A stretch of 47,649 nt of DNA. Origin: Anaerolinea thermolimosa (GTDB taxonomy: Bacteria > Chloroflexota > Anaerolineae > Anaerolineales > Anaerolineaceae). A program made the translations under genes and the position numbers. Shown piece after piece: positions 18,157 through 25,787 of the stretch; position 1 is the first letter of the stretch, and every line of letters begins with the position of its first letter. The notes under the pieces are model-generated. The model did not search any database. It saw nothing but the letters and a program-made list of their open reading frames with translations, and was not told the DNA's origin. The stretch spans positions 2,793,927-2,841,575 of the forward strand of contig NZ_DF967965.1 of NCBI RefSeq assembly GCF_001050195.2, in the 5' to 3' direction.

Positions 18157-18366
18157 TCATCTATCGCGGCGGCGGCCTACCGCATAAAGCGCGGCACCAA
18201 GCGTTCCGACCACCATACCCACCAGAGAAGACCCATAACTGATGAAATTCAACAGAAAGGTCGACTCCAGCACTTTAATCACCATCAACAATGGCAGGAT
18301 AACTCCCGCCAGCATCAGGAAGAACCCCACCAGCATCAAAACCCCGGGACGAACCCTCGATAACAT
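18157..18366 (-). CDS. Small two-helix membrane protein at the end of the transport operon
   Basis: A 69-residue protein with two predicted transmembrane helices (about 8-31 and 40-63) and a basic C-terminus YAVGRRRDR. The start has AGGCGG about 6 nt upstream and lies only 9 nt after the stop of the preceding ATPase gene, so it is probably co-transcribed with the transporter and is the last gene before the terminator. I do not recognise a family. It may be an accessory of the importer or unrelated. Confidence 0.7.
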   Translation of the reverse strand: MLSRVRPGVLMLVGFFLMLAGVILPLLMVIKVLESTFLLNFISYGSSLVGMVVGTLGAALYAVGRRRDR

Positions 18367-18375
18367 TGAAACCGC

Positions 18376-19419
18376 CTACTTGTACAGCCAGCACCTCACT
18401 GTATGGTCCGGCTCCACCTGGAAGTCAGGGGGCACTTCCACATCACAGACTCCCGAGATCATCCGCGCACAGCGCGGGTGGAAACGGCATCCCGCTGGCG
18501 GCCTGATCAGGTTCGGTGGTTCACCGGGCGGCACTTCCTTGAAGGTGTACGCGTTGTTGGCGTCTGGCTCTGAAGTTCCCGTCAACAACGCCTGAGTGTA
18601 CGGATGGGATGGGTTGCGCAACAGATCTTCGGTTTTCGCCTTTTCAACCAGGTTCCCTGCATACATGACGAAGATGCGCCGGGAGAAATAGCGCACGGTT
18701 GAAAGATCATGCGTGATGTAAATCACAGCGAGATTGTGCTTTTCCTGTAAACTCCGCAACAGCTTCAGAATTTCCACGCGAACCGAGGCATCCAGCATGG
18801 ACACCGGTTCATCCGCCACCACCAGCTGCGGCTCCAGGATCATAGCCCGCGCGATCACCACCCGTTGTTGCTGACCGCCACTCAGCATGTGCGGGAATTT
18901 GGGCAGGAAGTCCTGCACAGGGGTCACCTTAACCTCGGTCAGTGCCTGCTCAATGCGCTGTAAGCGCTCGGGGCGGCTCAGATTGGTGTTGATCAGCAAA
19001 GGCTCTTCCAGGATCTTCTCAACCGACATAAAAGGCGCCATCGCCCCGTACGGGTCCTGTTGCACGTATCCCACCTGCGCGCGGTACTTGCGAAGCTCGG
19101 CGTGTTTCATCCCGGCAATGCTCTGCCCTTTATAATAAATGGCCCCTCCGGTGATGCGGTTAAGCCCGAGAATGGTCTTCATCAGGCTCGATTTTCCACA
19201 GCCACTTTCACCAACAATGGCGATCGCCTCACCGTGATGCAGATCAAAACTTACATGGTCTACGGCGTGCACATAGCCTGCATGTCCAAAGCCAAACCGG
19301 CGCAATTCAAACCAGACCTGTAAATCTTGCACCGAGAGGAGAACTTCATCCTTGCTTTCAGGGTTCAAAGCCACGGAGGAGGTAGACTGAACACTCTCAA
19401 GAATAGTATGATCGGCCAT
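18376..19419 (-). CDS. ABC transporter ATP-binding protein, DppF/OppF type (second operon)
   Basis: A 347-residue ATPase: Walker [11 protein letters not shown]-loop VQQDPYGAMAP, signature LSGGQQQRVVIARAM, Walker B LVVADEPVSMLD, switch ITHDLSTVRY. The C-terminal oligopeptide region (PPNLIRPPAGCRFHPRCARM) includes the spaced cysteines. An N-terminal extension of about 25 residues precedes the ABC domain. It starts 11 nt after its DppD-type partner. Confidence 0.94.
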   Translation of the reverse strand: MADHTILESVQSTSSVALNPESKDEVLLSVQDLQVWFELRRFGFGHAGYVHAVDHVSFDLHHGEAIAIVGESGCGKSSLMKTILGLNRITGGAIYYKGQSIAGMKHAELRKYRAQVGYVQQDPYGAMAPFMSVEKILEEPLLINTNLSRPERLQRIEQALTEVKVTPVQDFLPKFPHMLSGGQQQRVVIARAMILEPQLVVADEPVSMLDASVRVEILKLLRSLQEKHNLAVIYITHDLSTVRYFSRRIFVMYAGNLVEKAKTEDLLRNPSHPYTQALLTGTSEPDANNAYTFKEVPPGEPPNLIRPPAGCRFHPRCARMISGVCDVEVPPDFQVEPDHTVRCWLYK

Positions 19420-19430
19420 TCAAGCTCTCC

Positions 19431-20387
19431 TTACGCATACAACCAGCATTTAACCAGATGCCCATCCTTGTGGAACACCGGTGGATCTTCCTCACATCTG
19501 CCAAACCGCGCCGGGCAACGATCCTTAAAACGGCACCCGGTAGGCAGGTTCAACAGGCTGGGTGGTTGGCCGACGATAAAATCGGGCTCTTTATCTCCAT
19601 GAAGCCGGGGGACACTCGCCATCAATTTCTGAGAATAGGGATGAAACGGTTCCTGGAAGAACTGCGCGGCTTTCCCTACTTCCACGATCTGCCCGGCATA
19701 CATCACCGCCACTTTATTGGCCAGCTCGCTGGAGGTGGCAATATCGTGGGTGATTAAGATATAGCTGGTTTCCATTTCCTTTTTAATGCGCTTGAGCACA
19801 TTGAAGATATTCGCCTGGGTAAGCACATCCAGCGCCGATGTGGGTTCGTCTAAAACAATGAGATCAGGCGTGGTCACCAGCGACATGGCAATCGCCACCC
19901 GCTGGCGCATTCCACCTGAAAGCTCAAAGGCATACCGGCCAAGGAATTCTTCAGGAACCCCTACCAGGTTGAACATCTTGCGGGCCTGCTCCATCGCGCC
20001 TTCTTTAGGCGCTCCATAATGGATCATCATGGGTTCGGCCACCTGGTCTCCAACCTTGAGCACCGGATTGAGCGAATTCATCGCCGCCTGTGGCACCAGC
20101 GACATCTGACGCCAGCGCACGTTCCGGCGATATTCCTCATCGTTCAACGTCATCACATCTTTATTGTTTAAAAACACCCTGCCGGAATACCGCTGCACAT
20201 TTCGCGGGAGCAGGCGTAAGATGGCCTTGGCCAGCGAGGTCTTTCCACACCCCGATTCCCCCAGAATCACGATGGCTTCATTATAGTCCAGCTCCAGGTT
20301 TACCCCATCGACCGCCTGTACCGTTCCGCGTTCGGTGCGGAAATGGAGCACCAAATCTTCAATACGGAGTAACTTTGTGTCTGCCAT
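19431..20387 (-). CDS. ABC transporter ATP-binding protein, DppD/OppD type (second operon)
   Basis: A 318-residue ATPase: Walker [11 protein letters not shown]-loop VPQAAMNSLNP, signature LSGGMRQRVAIAMSL, Walker B LIVLDEPTSALD, switch ITHDIATSSE. The C-terminal Cys motif is PTGCRFKDRCPARFGRC. It begins 2 nt after the stop of the DppC-type permease, indicating tight coupling. Confidence 0.94.
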   Translation of the reverse strand: MADTKLLRIEDLVLHFRTERGTVQAVDGVNLELDYNEAIVILGESGCGKTSLAKAILRLLPRNVQRYSGRVFLNNKDVMTLNDEEYRRNVRWRQMSLVPQAAMNSLNPVLKVGDQVAEPMMIHYGAPKEGAMEQARKMFNLVGVPEEFLGRYAFELSGGMRQRVAIAMSLVTTPDLIVLDEPTSALDVLTQANIFNVLKRIKKEMETSYILITHDIATSSELANKVAVMYAGQIVEVGKAAQFFQEPFHPYSQKLMASVPRLHGDKEPDFIVGQPPSLLNLPTGCRFKDRCPARFGRCEEDPPVFHKDGHLVKCWLYA

Positions 20388-20389
20388 GA

Positions 20390-21739
20390 TTACAGGCCCC
20401 TCAACTTCGGATTGAAAATTCGATCCAGCGCAAAGCCCAGCATGGCAAAGCCCAGACCGGTCACCATCAACAACACCGCCGGTTCAATGATCCAGTAATA
20501 CCAGCCCTTATACAGTGCACCGTTCATTTCCGCATCATTGATGATCTTCCCCCAGGTGGGCAGTACTGGATCTCCCAGGCCAAGGACTGCCAGCGAGGCT
20601 TCCAGAAATACATACGACGGTACCGAGGAAACCAGAGTGGGGATCAACAGAGGAATGATGCGAGGTATCAAATAGGTAAAGATAATGCGAATGTTACTCG
20701 CACCGTAAGCCCGCGCCGCTTCGATATAGGTAGATTCCTTAACCTGCATGAAGATGGCGCGATAAGACTTAATCGACCCGGTAAAGATACTCAAAAGAAC
20801 CGTAACCCCCAGGATCGTCCAGATACTGCGGTTGTAAAAAGTACCCACCATGATCAGGATCGCCAGGAAAGGCAACACCAGGTTAATCTCGGTGATGCGC
20901 TGGATCAGGTCATCCACCCAGCCCCCATACCACGCGCCAATAGCCGCAATGATCATGGTGAGCACGGCTGTACCGAGAGCAGCCAGCAGACCGAAGGCCA
21001 GGGCAATCGGGGCTCCCCAGAGCAACGGCACCATCAGGTCACGCCGCGAAATGTCGGTGCCTGCCAGCCCGAACACCTTGCCATGGAAAACAAACTCCGC
21101 GTTAATATCGGACCCTTTTTCAAAGGTCACACCGTTGATCACCAGTTGATAGGTGCCCTTCAGCGGCACAGGAGGGTCCGATTTTGGCACCGAGAAGAGC
21201 GCCACCATGACATTTTCGGTCTTCAGGCGCTTGATCAACTTCTCATCCTGAGAAAAACGGAAGTTTTGTTTGGCGTTCAAGCCAAAATCCGAGATGCGAA
21301 TTTTCCGCTCGTCGGGAGTGATGAGGTAGATCGAGACAAACGGCTGCTTCGACTGAAACGTCGAAGTAAAGTAAACCATCATCTCCTGCGGAAATTCATC
21401 ATAATTGAAGTCGAAAGAATAGGTGAAGTCAATCGAAGCGGTATCTTCTTTCCCGGGGGTCACTTTCTTCAAAAGCGACCCTTCCGTATCGCCCGATTTC
21501 ACCGCGAAAGAAACCGGCTGCTTTTTGGCGAGGAACAGGTTATACCAGGAGGGCGGAGCCGTCTTGGGGTTTTGATACCACACCTCTTCCCCCCCGCGCC
21601 ACAATCGGATGGCCTCAGAATACGGGATTTTGATCATCGCATAGATCGCCAGCGCGATTAACAGCAGGATAATGATTGCCCCGGCGATTGCAGATGGATA
21701 ATACAGGATATCGCGAATGGTATCTTTGAGCTTATTCAT
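20390..21739 (-). CDS. ABC transporter permease, DppC/OppC type, with about 170-residue extracytoplasmic insert (second operon)
   Basis: A 449-residue permease, about 150 residues longer than typical DppC. TM1 is at 16-36. Residues 40-215 form an extracytoplasmic domain with beta-strand-like alternation (SIDFTYSFDFNYDEFPQEMM, MVALFSVPKSDPPVPLKGTY). The canonical GTDISRRDLMVPLLWG follows, then five TM segments with the coupling loop YIEAARAYGASNIRII and the C-terminal DRIFNPKLRG. The first operon's DppC also carries an insert, but the two do not look alike. The insert is a candidate contact for the unusual binding protein encoded in the same operon. Confidence 0.92.
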   Translation of the reverse strand: MNKLKDTIRDILYYPSAIAGAIIILLLIALAIYAMIKIPYSEAIRLWRGGEEVWYQNPKTAPPSWYNLFLAKKQPVSFAVKSGDTEGSLLKKVTPGKEDTASIDFTYSFDFNYDEFPQEMMVYFTSTFQSKQPFVSIYLITPDERKIRISDFGLNAKQNFRFSQDEKLIKRLKTENVMVALFSVPKSDPPVPLKGTYQLVINGVTFEKGSDINAEFVFHGKVFGLAGTDISRRDLMVPLLWGAPIALAFGLLAALGTAVLTMIIAAIGAWYGGWVDDLIQRITEINLVLPFLAILIMVGTFYNRSIWTILGVTVLLSIFTGSIKSYRAIFMQVKESTYIEAARAYGASNIRIIFTYLIPRIIPLLIPTLVSSVPSYVFLEASLAVLGLGDPVLPTWGKIINDAEMNGALYKGWYYWIIEPAVLLMVTGLGFAMLGFALDRIFNPKLRGL

Positions 21740-21741
21740 AA

Positions 21742-22866
21742 TTACTGCCCACTGCCCCCTACTTTCACGCGTGGATCAACCAGAGCATAGACAAAGTCGA
21801 GGATAAACACCGTGACAGCCAGCAAATAAGCATAAATGATGGTCGAGCCAACGATCACCGGCGTGTCGTACAGACCGATCGCCTGGTAGAGAGTGCGCCC
21901 CAGTCCGGGCCACAGGAATACCGTCTCTGTAATCGTCGCCCCCGTCCACAGGCTGATGACCAGCAGGGCAAAATTGGTGATGATGGTGGGCAATGTGGGC
22001 CGTAAAATGTAACGACGTTCAATATCACGTGAGGCCAGCCCTTTTGCTTTGGCCATCTCAACATAATCTTCGCTGGAATAAATCAGGAAGAACGTACGCC
22101 AGTTGTAGATACTTAGAAAGAGCGAACTGAAGATCAGGGAAGCGCCCGGCAGAATGAGATGTTTAAGCAAGCTGAGAGTATACTCGACCGGATTGGTGGG
22201 AGGTGGTGCATCCACCATCCCGCCAAAAGGCAAGATCTTTAACAAAGCTGCAAAAATCAGGATGAAGAAAATACCGTAAAACCACGGAGGGGCAGCAGAA
22301 GTGGGTGAAAGGGCAATAACTATCTTATCCCAGATACTGCCGTAATTCCTCGACAAAGAAAGTGCGATGAACACACTGCTAAAAAAGAGAATCAGCTCAG
22401 AAGTGCCCATTAAAAGCAGGGTAGCCGGTAAGCGCTCTAAAATGATCGCCCGCACCGAGCGTGATCCGCTATCGCTGATCATATTGACCGCCCGACCCAG
22501 GTTCAACTGCAGGGCATTGCCTAGGTAGCGAAACGCCCGCACCATAAAGGGTGTATCCAGTCCCAGGCGTTTTTCTTCCAGTTTGATCATGTCCTCGGTC
22601 AACTTCTTGCGCATTTCGGGCGTCACTTCCTGGTTGGCCGTCATCGCCGCCACACGCATGATCGTGCGCTCTCTGATCTCAGAGCGCATGATCTCATCCA
22701 CATAACCACCCATGTTGGCGATCATGATGGTTAAAAATACGCCAATAACTACCGTGATGAACAGGGTAACCAGCCGAATGACAGCAAAACGGGCCACCCG
22801 GCTTAATGTGGAAGTGCCTGCTTTGCTTTTTGTACCCTCTGAGAGCGTCTGAGGTACTGCTGTCAT
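21742..22866 (-). CDS. ABC transporter permease, DppB/OppB type (second operon)
   Basis: A 374-residue permease. TM1 is at about residues 28-50 (LVTLFITVVIGVFLTIMIAN). A longer-than-usual charged extracytoplasmic segment follows, with many Glu/Arg (MRSEIRERTIMRVAAM). The DppB-type core carries the coupling loop YVEMAKAKGLASRDIERRYI and ends in YALVDPRVKVGG. The RLMPGDP hallmark of DppB is missing. I chose ATG 22866 with GAGGA 8 nt upstream, rather than the in-frame GTG at 22881. It ends 2 nt before the DppC-type gene. Confidence 0.9.
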   Translation of the reverse strand: MTAVPQTLSEGTKSKAGTSTLSRVARFAVIRLVTLFITVVIGVFLTIMIANMGGYVDEIMRSEIRERTIMRVAAMTANQEVTPEMRKKLTEDMIKLEEKRLGLDTPFMVRAFRYLGNALQLNLGRAVNMISDSGSRSVRAIILERLPATLLLMGTSELILFFSSVFIALSLSRNYGSIWDKIVIALSPTSAAPPWFYGIFFILIFAALLKILPFGGMVDAPPPTNPVEYTLSLLKHLILPGASLIFSSLFLSIYNWRTFFLIYSSEDYVEMAKAKGLASRDIERRYILRPTLPTIITNFALLVISLWTGATITETVFLWPGLGRTLYQAIGLYDTPVIVGSTIIYAYLLAVTVFILDFVYALVDPRVKVGGSGQ

Positions 22867-22893
22867 TGATTTGTTCCTCACTAATCAGGATAA

Positions 22894-22921
22894 ATAGGGG
22901 CAAGGTTGCCCTTGCCCCTAT
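22894..22921 (-). terminator. Intercistronic hairpin between binding protein and permease (second operon)
   Basis: Perfect 12-bp stem ATAGGGGCAAGG/CCTTGCCCCTAT with a 4-nt loop and no T-tract, placed exactly as the hairpin at 12629-12665 in the other ABC operon. It probably raises binding-protein expression relative to the membrane genes. Confidence 0.65.
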
Positions 22922-22943
22922 CGTTCTCCACAATCGTGCAGCC

Positions 22944-25520
22944 TTACGGGGCGGTCACGAAGTCAATCGAGGAGAAGGTCGGCACACTGACTACCAGCGG
23001 CACCACCGCGACCTCGAGCTTGTTCGAGCCCGCTTCGAGCTTGGCAGTATCCTCAGCACTGAGCGTAATGGTGTACTTACCGTCTTCGACGAACTGAGCA
23101 TCCGCCACCGAAACGATCTCATTCTTGGCGTTGTAGAGCAAGTATTTCACCTGCTTGATCTCCGCCTGCGGATAGGGCTCATCCTTGAAGGTAACCGCAA
23201 CTTCGAAGGTAGCCTCTTCACCAATCTTCACCTGTCCGGGTCCATCCAGCGTCACATCGGCCAGCTTGGGCTCACCGAAGTTCGACCAGCGGTCAGCCAG
23301 GTCAGGATAGTCGGCGAAGTGCTTGAGCGTCAGGCTCTTCTCAGTCAGGAAAGCCTTATCCAGGTAGTAGGGGCCGGTGCCAACCCAGAAGTGGTTGTGC
23401 TCGCCGTACCAGGCCTTCAGGGCCTCGTAGCGCGCCTTGGCCTCTTCGGGGGTCACATACTGGCTCATCGTCGGAGCGTAGGGGATGTAGGATTCAGACA
23501 GAGCCTTGTCGAGGTATTTCGCCAGGATCTCCAGGCTGGGGCCGCCCACGAAGCTCGTCCACTCGATCTGCTTCTGGCCAGCCTTGTCGGTCGAGTACGC
23601 CAGTTCGCCATTGGCTTCCGCCAGGTTGGCGATCGCCAGCACATCCCAGGCGCCTTCACCGAAGCTGTAGGTCGGCCACAGGACCGGGATATTCAACTCG
23701 GCGTCCAGCTGATAGGTATCGCTGTAGTATTCGATCACCAGCGGATCGGTCGAGACGATCTTGTAACCCTTGAAGTCCTGGATGAAGAGTTCAAAGGTCG
23801 GCACAGCCTGTTCATCGTAGATCGGGCTCTCCTGCTTGGCGCGATCGAAGGTCATGATCAGCGTCATGATGAAGTCACCCAGCGAAACAGGCGAACCATC
23901 GTGCCATTTGACCGTCTTGAAGAGATCAGCCGGGTAATAAACAGTGGTCTTGCGTTTGGCGGTCAGTCCATCGGGGAATTTCTCGCCCACGGTAATGAAC
24001 TTCTGGTCCTTGGCGTTCCAGTCCACCCACGCGTCAGCCGGCACTTTGATCTCTTTTTCGAACTTCAGATCAACCCAGTCGTGGGTCTTGCCGATGGGCA
24101 GACCTTCCTGAGCCACCACTTCGGCCTTCTCGATGCGCAGCGGCCACACCAGGCCGGTGAAGGGGTCGTACATCACATCGCCGCTCTGCGTGGCGCGGAT
24201 GGCGCCCTGGTCATACGCCCAGTTCGAGCCGCCAATCGGGTTCCATGGATCACCGAACAGACCCTGGGTCGCCCACTTCAGCTGGCCACCTTCTTTGTCC
24301 ATCCAGCGGGTGGTGTAAGGCCAGACCTGAGCTCCTTCAACACCAGCCGCCAGGTCAGCCGTGGTTTGCAGACCCTTGACGTAGGGGATGTAGTTCTTGC
24401 CATCGATGAGGAAGACCTGCAGCGAGTCCTGCAGCGAGAGCTCCAGAGCGCGTTTCATCAATTCATGGCGCTCTTCCAGCGTGTTGTACTTGGCATTCGC
24501 CAGGTCATCGCCCACTTTCTGGAATTCAGGATCGGGCTTGTTGGCCAGGAAAACCGGAATACCCTGAGCGCTGGTGGGCAGGTACATTTCCTGGAAGATA
24601 TTGCTCTGGTCACGATCGAGGATCGTGGCGCTCCACGCGGCGGTATACAGATGCCATTTACCTTCATCAGGCTGCGAACCGATCCAGATCGGGCTGGCCT
24701 CAGAAGATTTCTTGTACTGGCGGTCTACCGTGAAGCCGATGGATTCAAGCTGATTGGCCACGTAATCACCGATGGGCTTGCGGGTACCATCGCTATCGGG
24801 GCGGATGAGGAAGATCAGGGTCACGGGCTTGCCGTTGTAGGTCCATTTGCCATCCACCAGCTTGGCCCCCATGGCTTCCATCTCAGCAGTGATCACTTCT
24901 TTAGCTTTGTCGGGGTTGTAAGCGTATTTGGCTTCCAGGGCGCGAGCGGTATCTGCCAAATCAGCATAATCGGGGAATTGGGTGGTAATTGCAAACCACT
25001 TCGGCAGAGCACCACCGGCGTACACTTCCTGGTTGATGTAGTTGCGGTCAACCAGCCAGTTCATCGCCTCGCGGATCTTGCGATTGCTGAAGGGGTTCAA
25101 CTCGCCGTTCTTGAATTCGGCAGGGTTGAAGAGCAGGTCATAATACAGACCATTGGCGGTTGCATATTCCAAACCGGCTTCCTTGATGGAAGGCAGGTCT
25201 GCCGAAGAGAGACCGTTGGCATAGATGTCGATGGCGCCCGCTTTGAGCTGGGTAACCGCAGAAGCGGCATCGACCACCGTGAAGACGATCTCATCCAACC
25301 AGCCGCCCTTGCGCGTGGTGCGCGGGGCCTCGGTCGGGGTAGCCGTCGGGGCTTCGGTCGGAGCTTCCGTCGGCGCTACAGTCGGTGCTTCGGTCGCAGC
25401 CGGCTGAGTAGGTTGGGCCTGGGTGGGTGCCTGAGTTGCTGCACCGCCACCACATGCCGAAAGCACCATGCTGGCGATCACAATCAGACCCAAGACCAAC
25501 ATTAGCTTGTTTTGCTTCAT
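22944..25520 (-). CDS. Substrate-binding lipoprotein, family 5, with circularly permuted domain order
   Basis: An 858-residue lipoprotein (lipobox LSAC, Cys 23; PT-rich linker to about 70). Family 5 motifs are present but rotated. The protein starts with GGWLDEIVF (72-80) and QLKAGAIDI (91-99), then NRKIREAMNWLVDRNYI (146-162), YNPDKAKEVI (201-210) and the usual C-terminal lobe to about 405. Only afterwards comes the canonical N-terminal half: DPWNPIGGSN (424-433), VKWHDGSPVSLGDF (537-550) and GTGPYYL (714-720), ending at LKHFADYPDLADRW (732-745). In ordinary members the latter half comes first. Residues 752-858 form an Ig-like beta domain. The start has GGAGGAG close upstream. It is the first gene of its operon. 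The ligand is unknown. Confidence 0.92.
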   Translation of the reverse strand: MKQNKLMLVLGLIVIASMVLSACGGGAATQAPTQAQPTQPAATEAPTVAPTEAPTEAPTATPTEAPRTTRKGGWLDEIVFTVVDAASAVTQLKAGAIDIYANGLSSADLPSIKEAGLEYATANGLYYDLLFNPAEFKNGELNPFSNRKIREAMNWLVDRNYINQEVYAGGALPKWFAITTQFPDYADLADTARALEAKYAYNPDKAKEVITAEMEAMGAKLVDGKWTYNGKPVTLIFLIRPDSDGTRKPIGDYVANQLESIGFTVDRQYKKSSEASPIWIGSQPDEGKWHLYTAAWSATILDRDQSNIFQEMYLPTSAQGIPVFLANKPDPEFQKVGDDLANAKYNTLEERHELMKRALELSLQDSLQVFLIDGKNYIPYVKGLQTTADLAAGVEGAQVWPYTTRWMDKEGGQLKWATQGLFGDPWNPIGGSNWAYDQGAIRATQSGDVMYDPFTGLVWPLRIEKAEVVAQEGLPIGKTHDWVDLKFEKEIKVPADAWVDWNAKDQKFITVGEKFPDGLTAKRKTTVYYPADLFKTVKWHDGSPVSLGDFIMTLIMTFDRAKQESPIYDEQAVPTFELFIQDFKGYKIVSTDPLVIEYYSDTYQLDAELNIPVLWPTYSFGEGAWDVLAIANLAEANGELAYSTDKAGQKQIEWTSFVGGPSLEILAKYLDKALSESYIPYAPTMSQYVTPEEAKARYEALKAWYGEHNHFWVGTGPYYLDKAFLTEKSLTLKHFADYPDLADRWSNFGEPKLADVTLDGPGQVKIGEEATFEVAVTFKDEPYPQAEIKQVKYLLYNAKNEIVSVADAQFVEDGKYTITLSAEDTAKLEAGSNKLEVAVVPLVVSVPTFSSIDFVTAP

Positions 25521-25589
25521 TTTTTCTCCTCCTGTGAGAATGAGAAACTGATTGAGGTTTTTGAGAGCCAGATCACTACAACATAAACT

Positions 25590-25611
25590 GCAGTGCCCCC
25601 GATTGCACTGC
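25590..25611 (-). promoter_or_regulatory. Hairpin in the 5' leader of the second ABC operon
   Basis: GCAGTGC (25590-25596) and GCACTGC (25605-25611) pair with an 8-nt loop, about 70 nt before the binding-protein start. No T-tract. Its function is unknown; it may stabilise the mRNA 5' end. Confidence 0.35.
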
Positions 25612-25676
25612 GGTTAATGTGTAAGTGGTTGCTCCCTTCACCTGTAAAAGACTGCCCTGGAAGACAGACTAGAAAA

Positions 25677-25705
25677 ATGGTAGCATAAGGCTTGCATAGT
25701 GTCAA
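25677..25705 (-). promoter_or_regulatory. Promoter of the second ABC operon
   Basis: In minus sense a perfect TTGACA (25705-25700), a 17-nt spacer and TACCAT (25682-25677). The leader before the ATG at 25520 is about 150 nt. Confidence 0.75.
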
Positions 25706-25787
25706 GAGATTTAACGAGGTGGTAAGCCTCCCCCGGATGAAAGCCTCCCTTTCCTCTATAGTGGAGCCAGCCAGAATCTCTTCCTGA

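Noticed and set aside
22806-25505. 899-codon open frame on the plus strand opposite the permuted binding protein
   Set aside because: It is antisense to a gene with clear family motifs, a signal peptide, an SD and a promoter. Its translation shows no domain, and long antisense frames are expected from the codon bias here.
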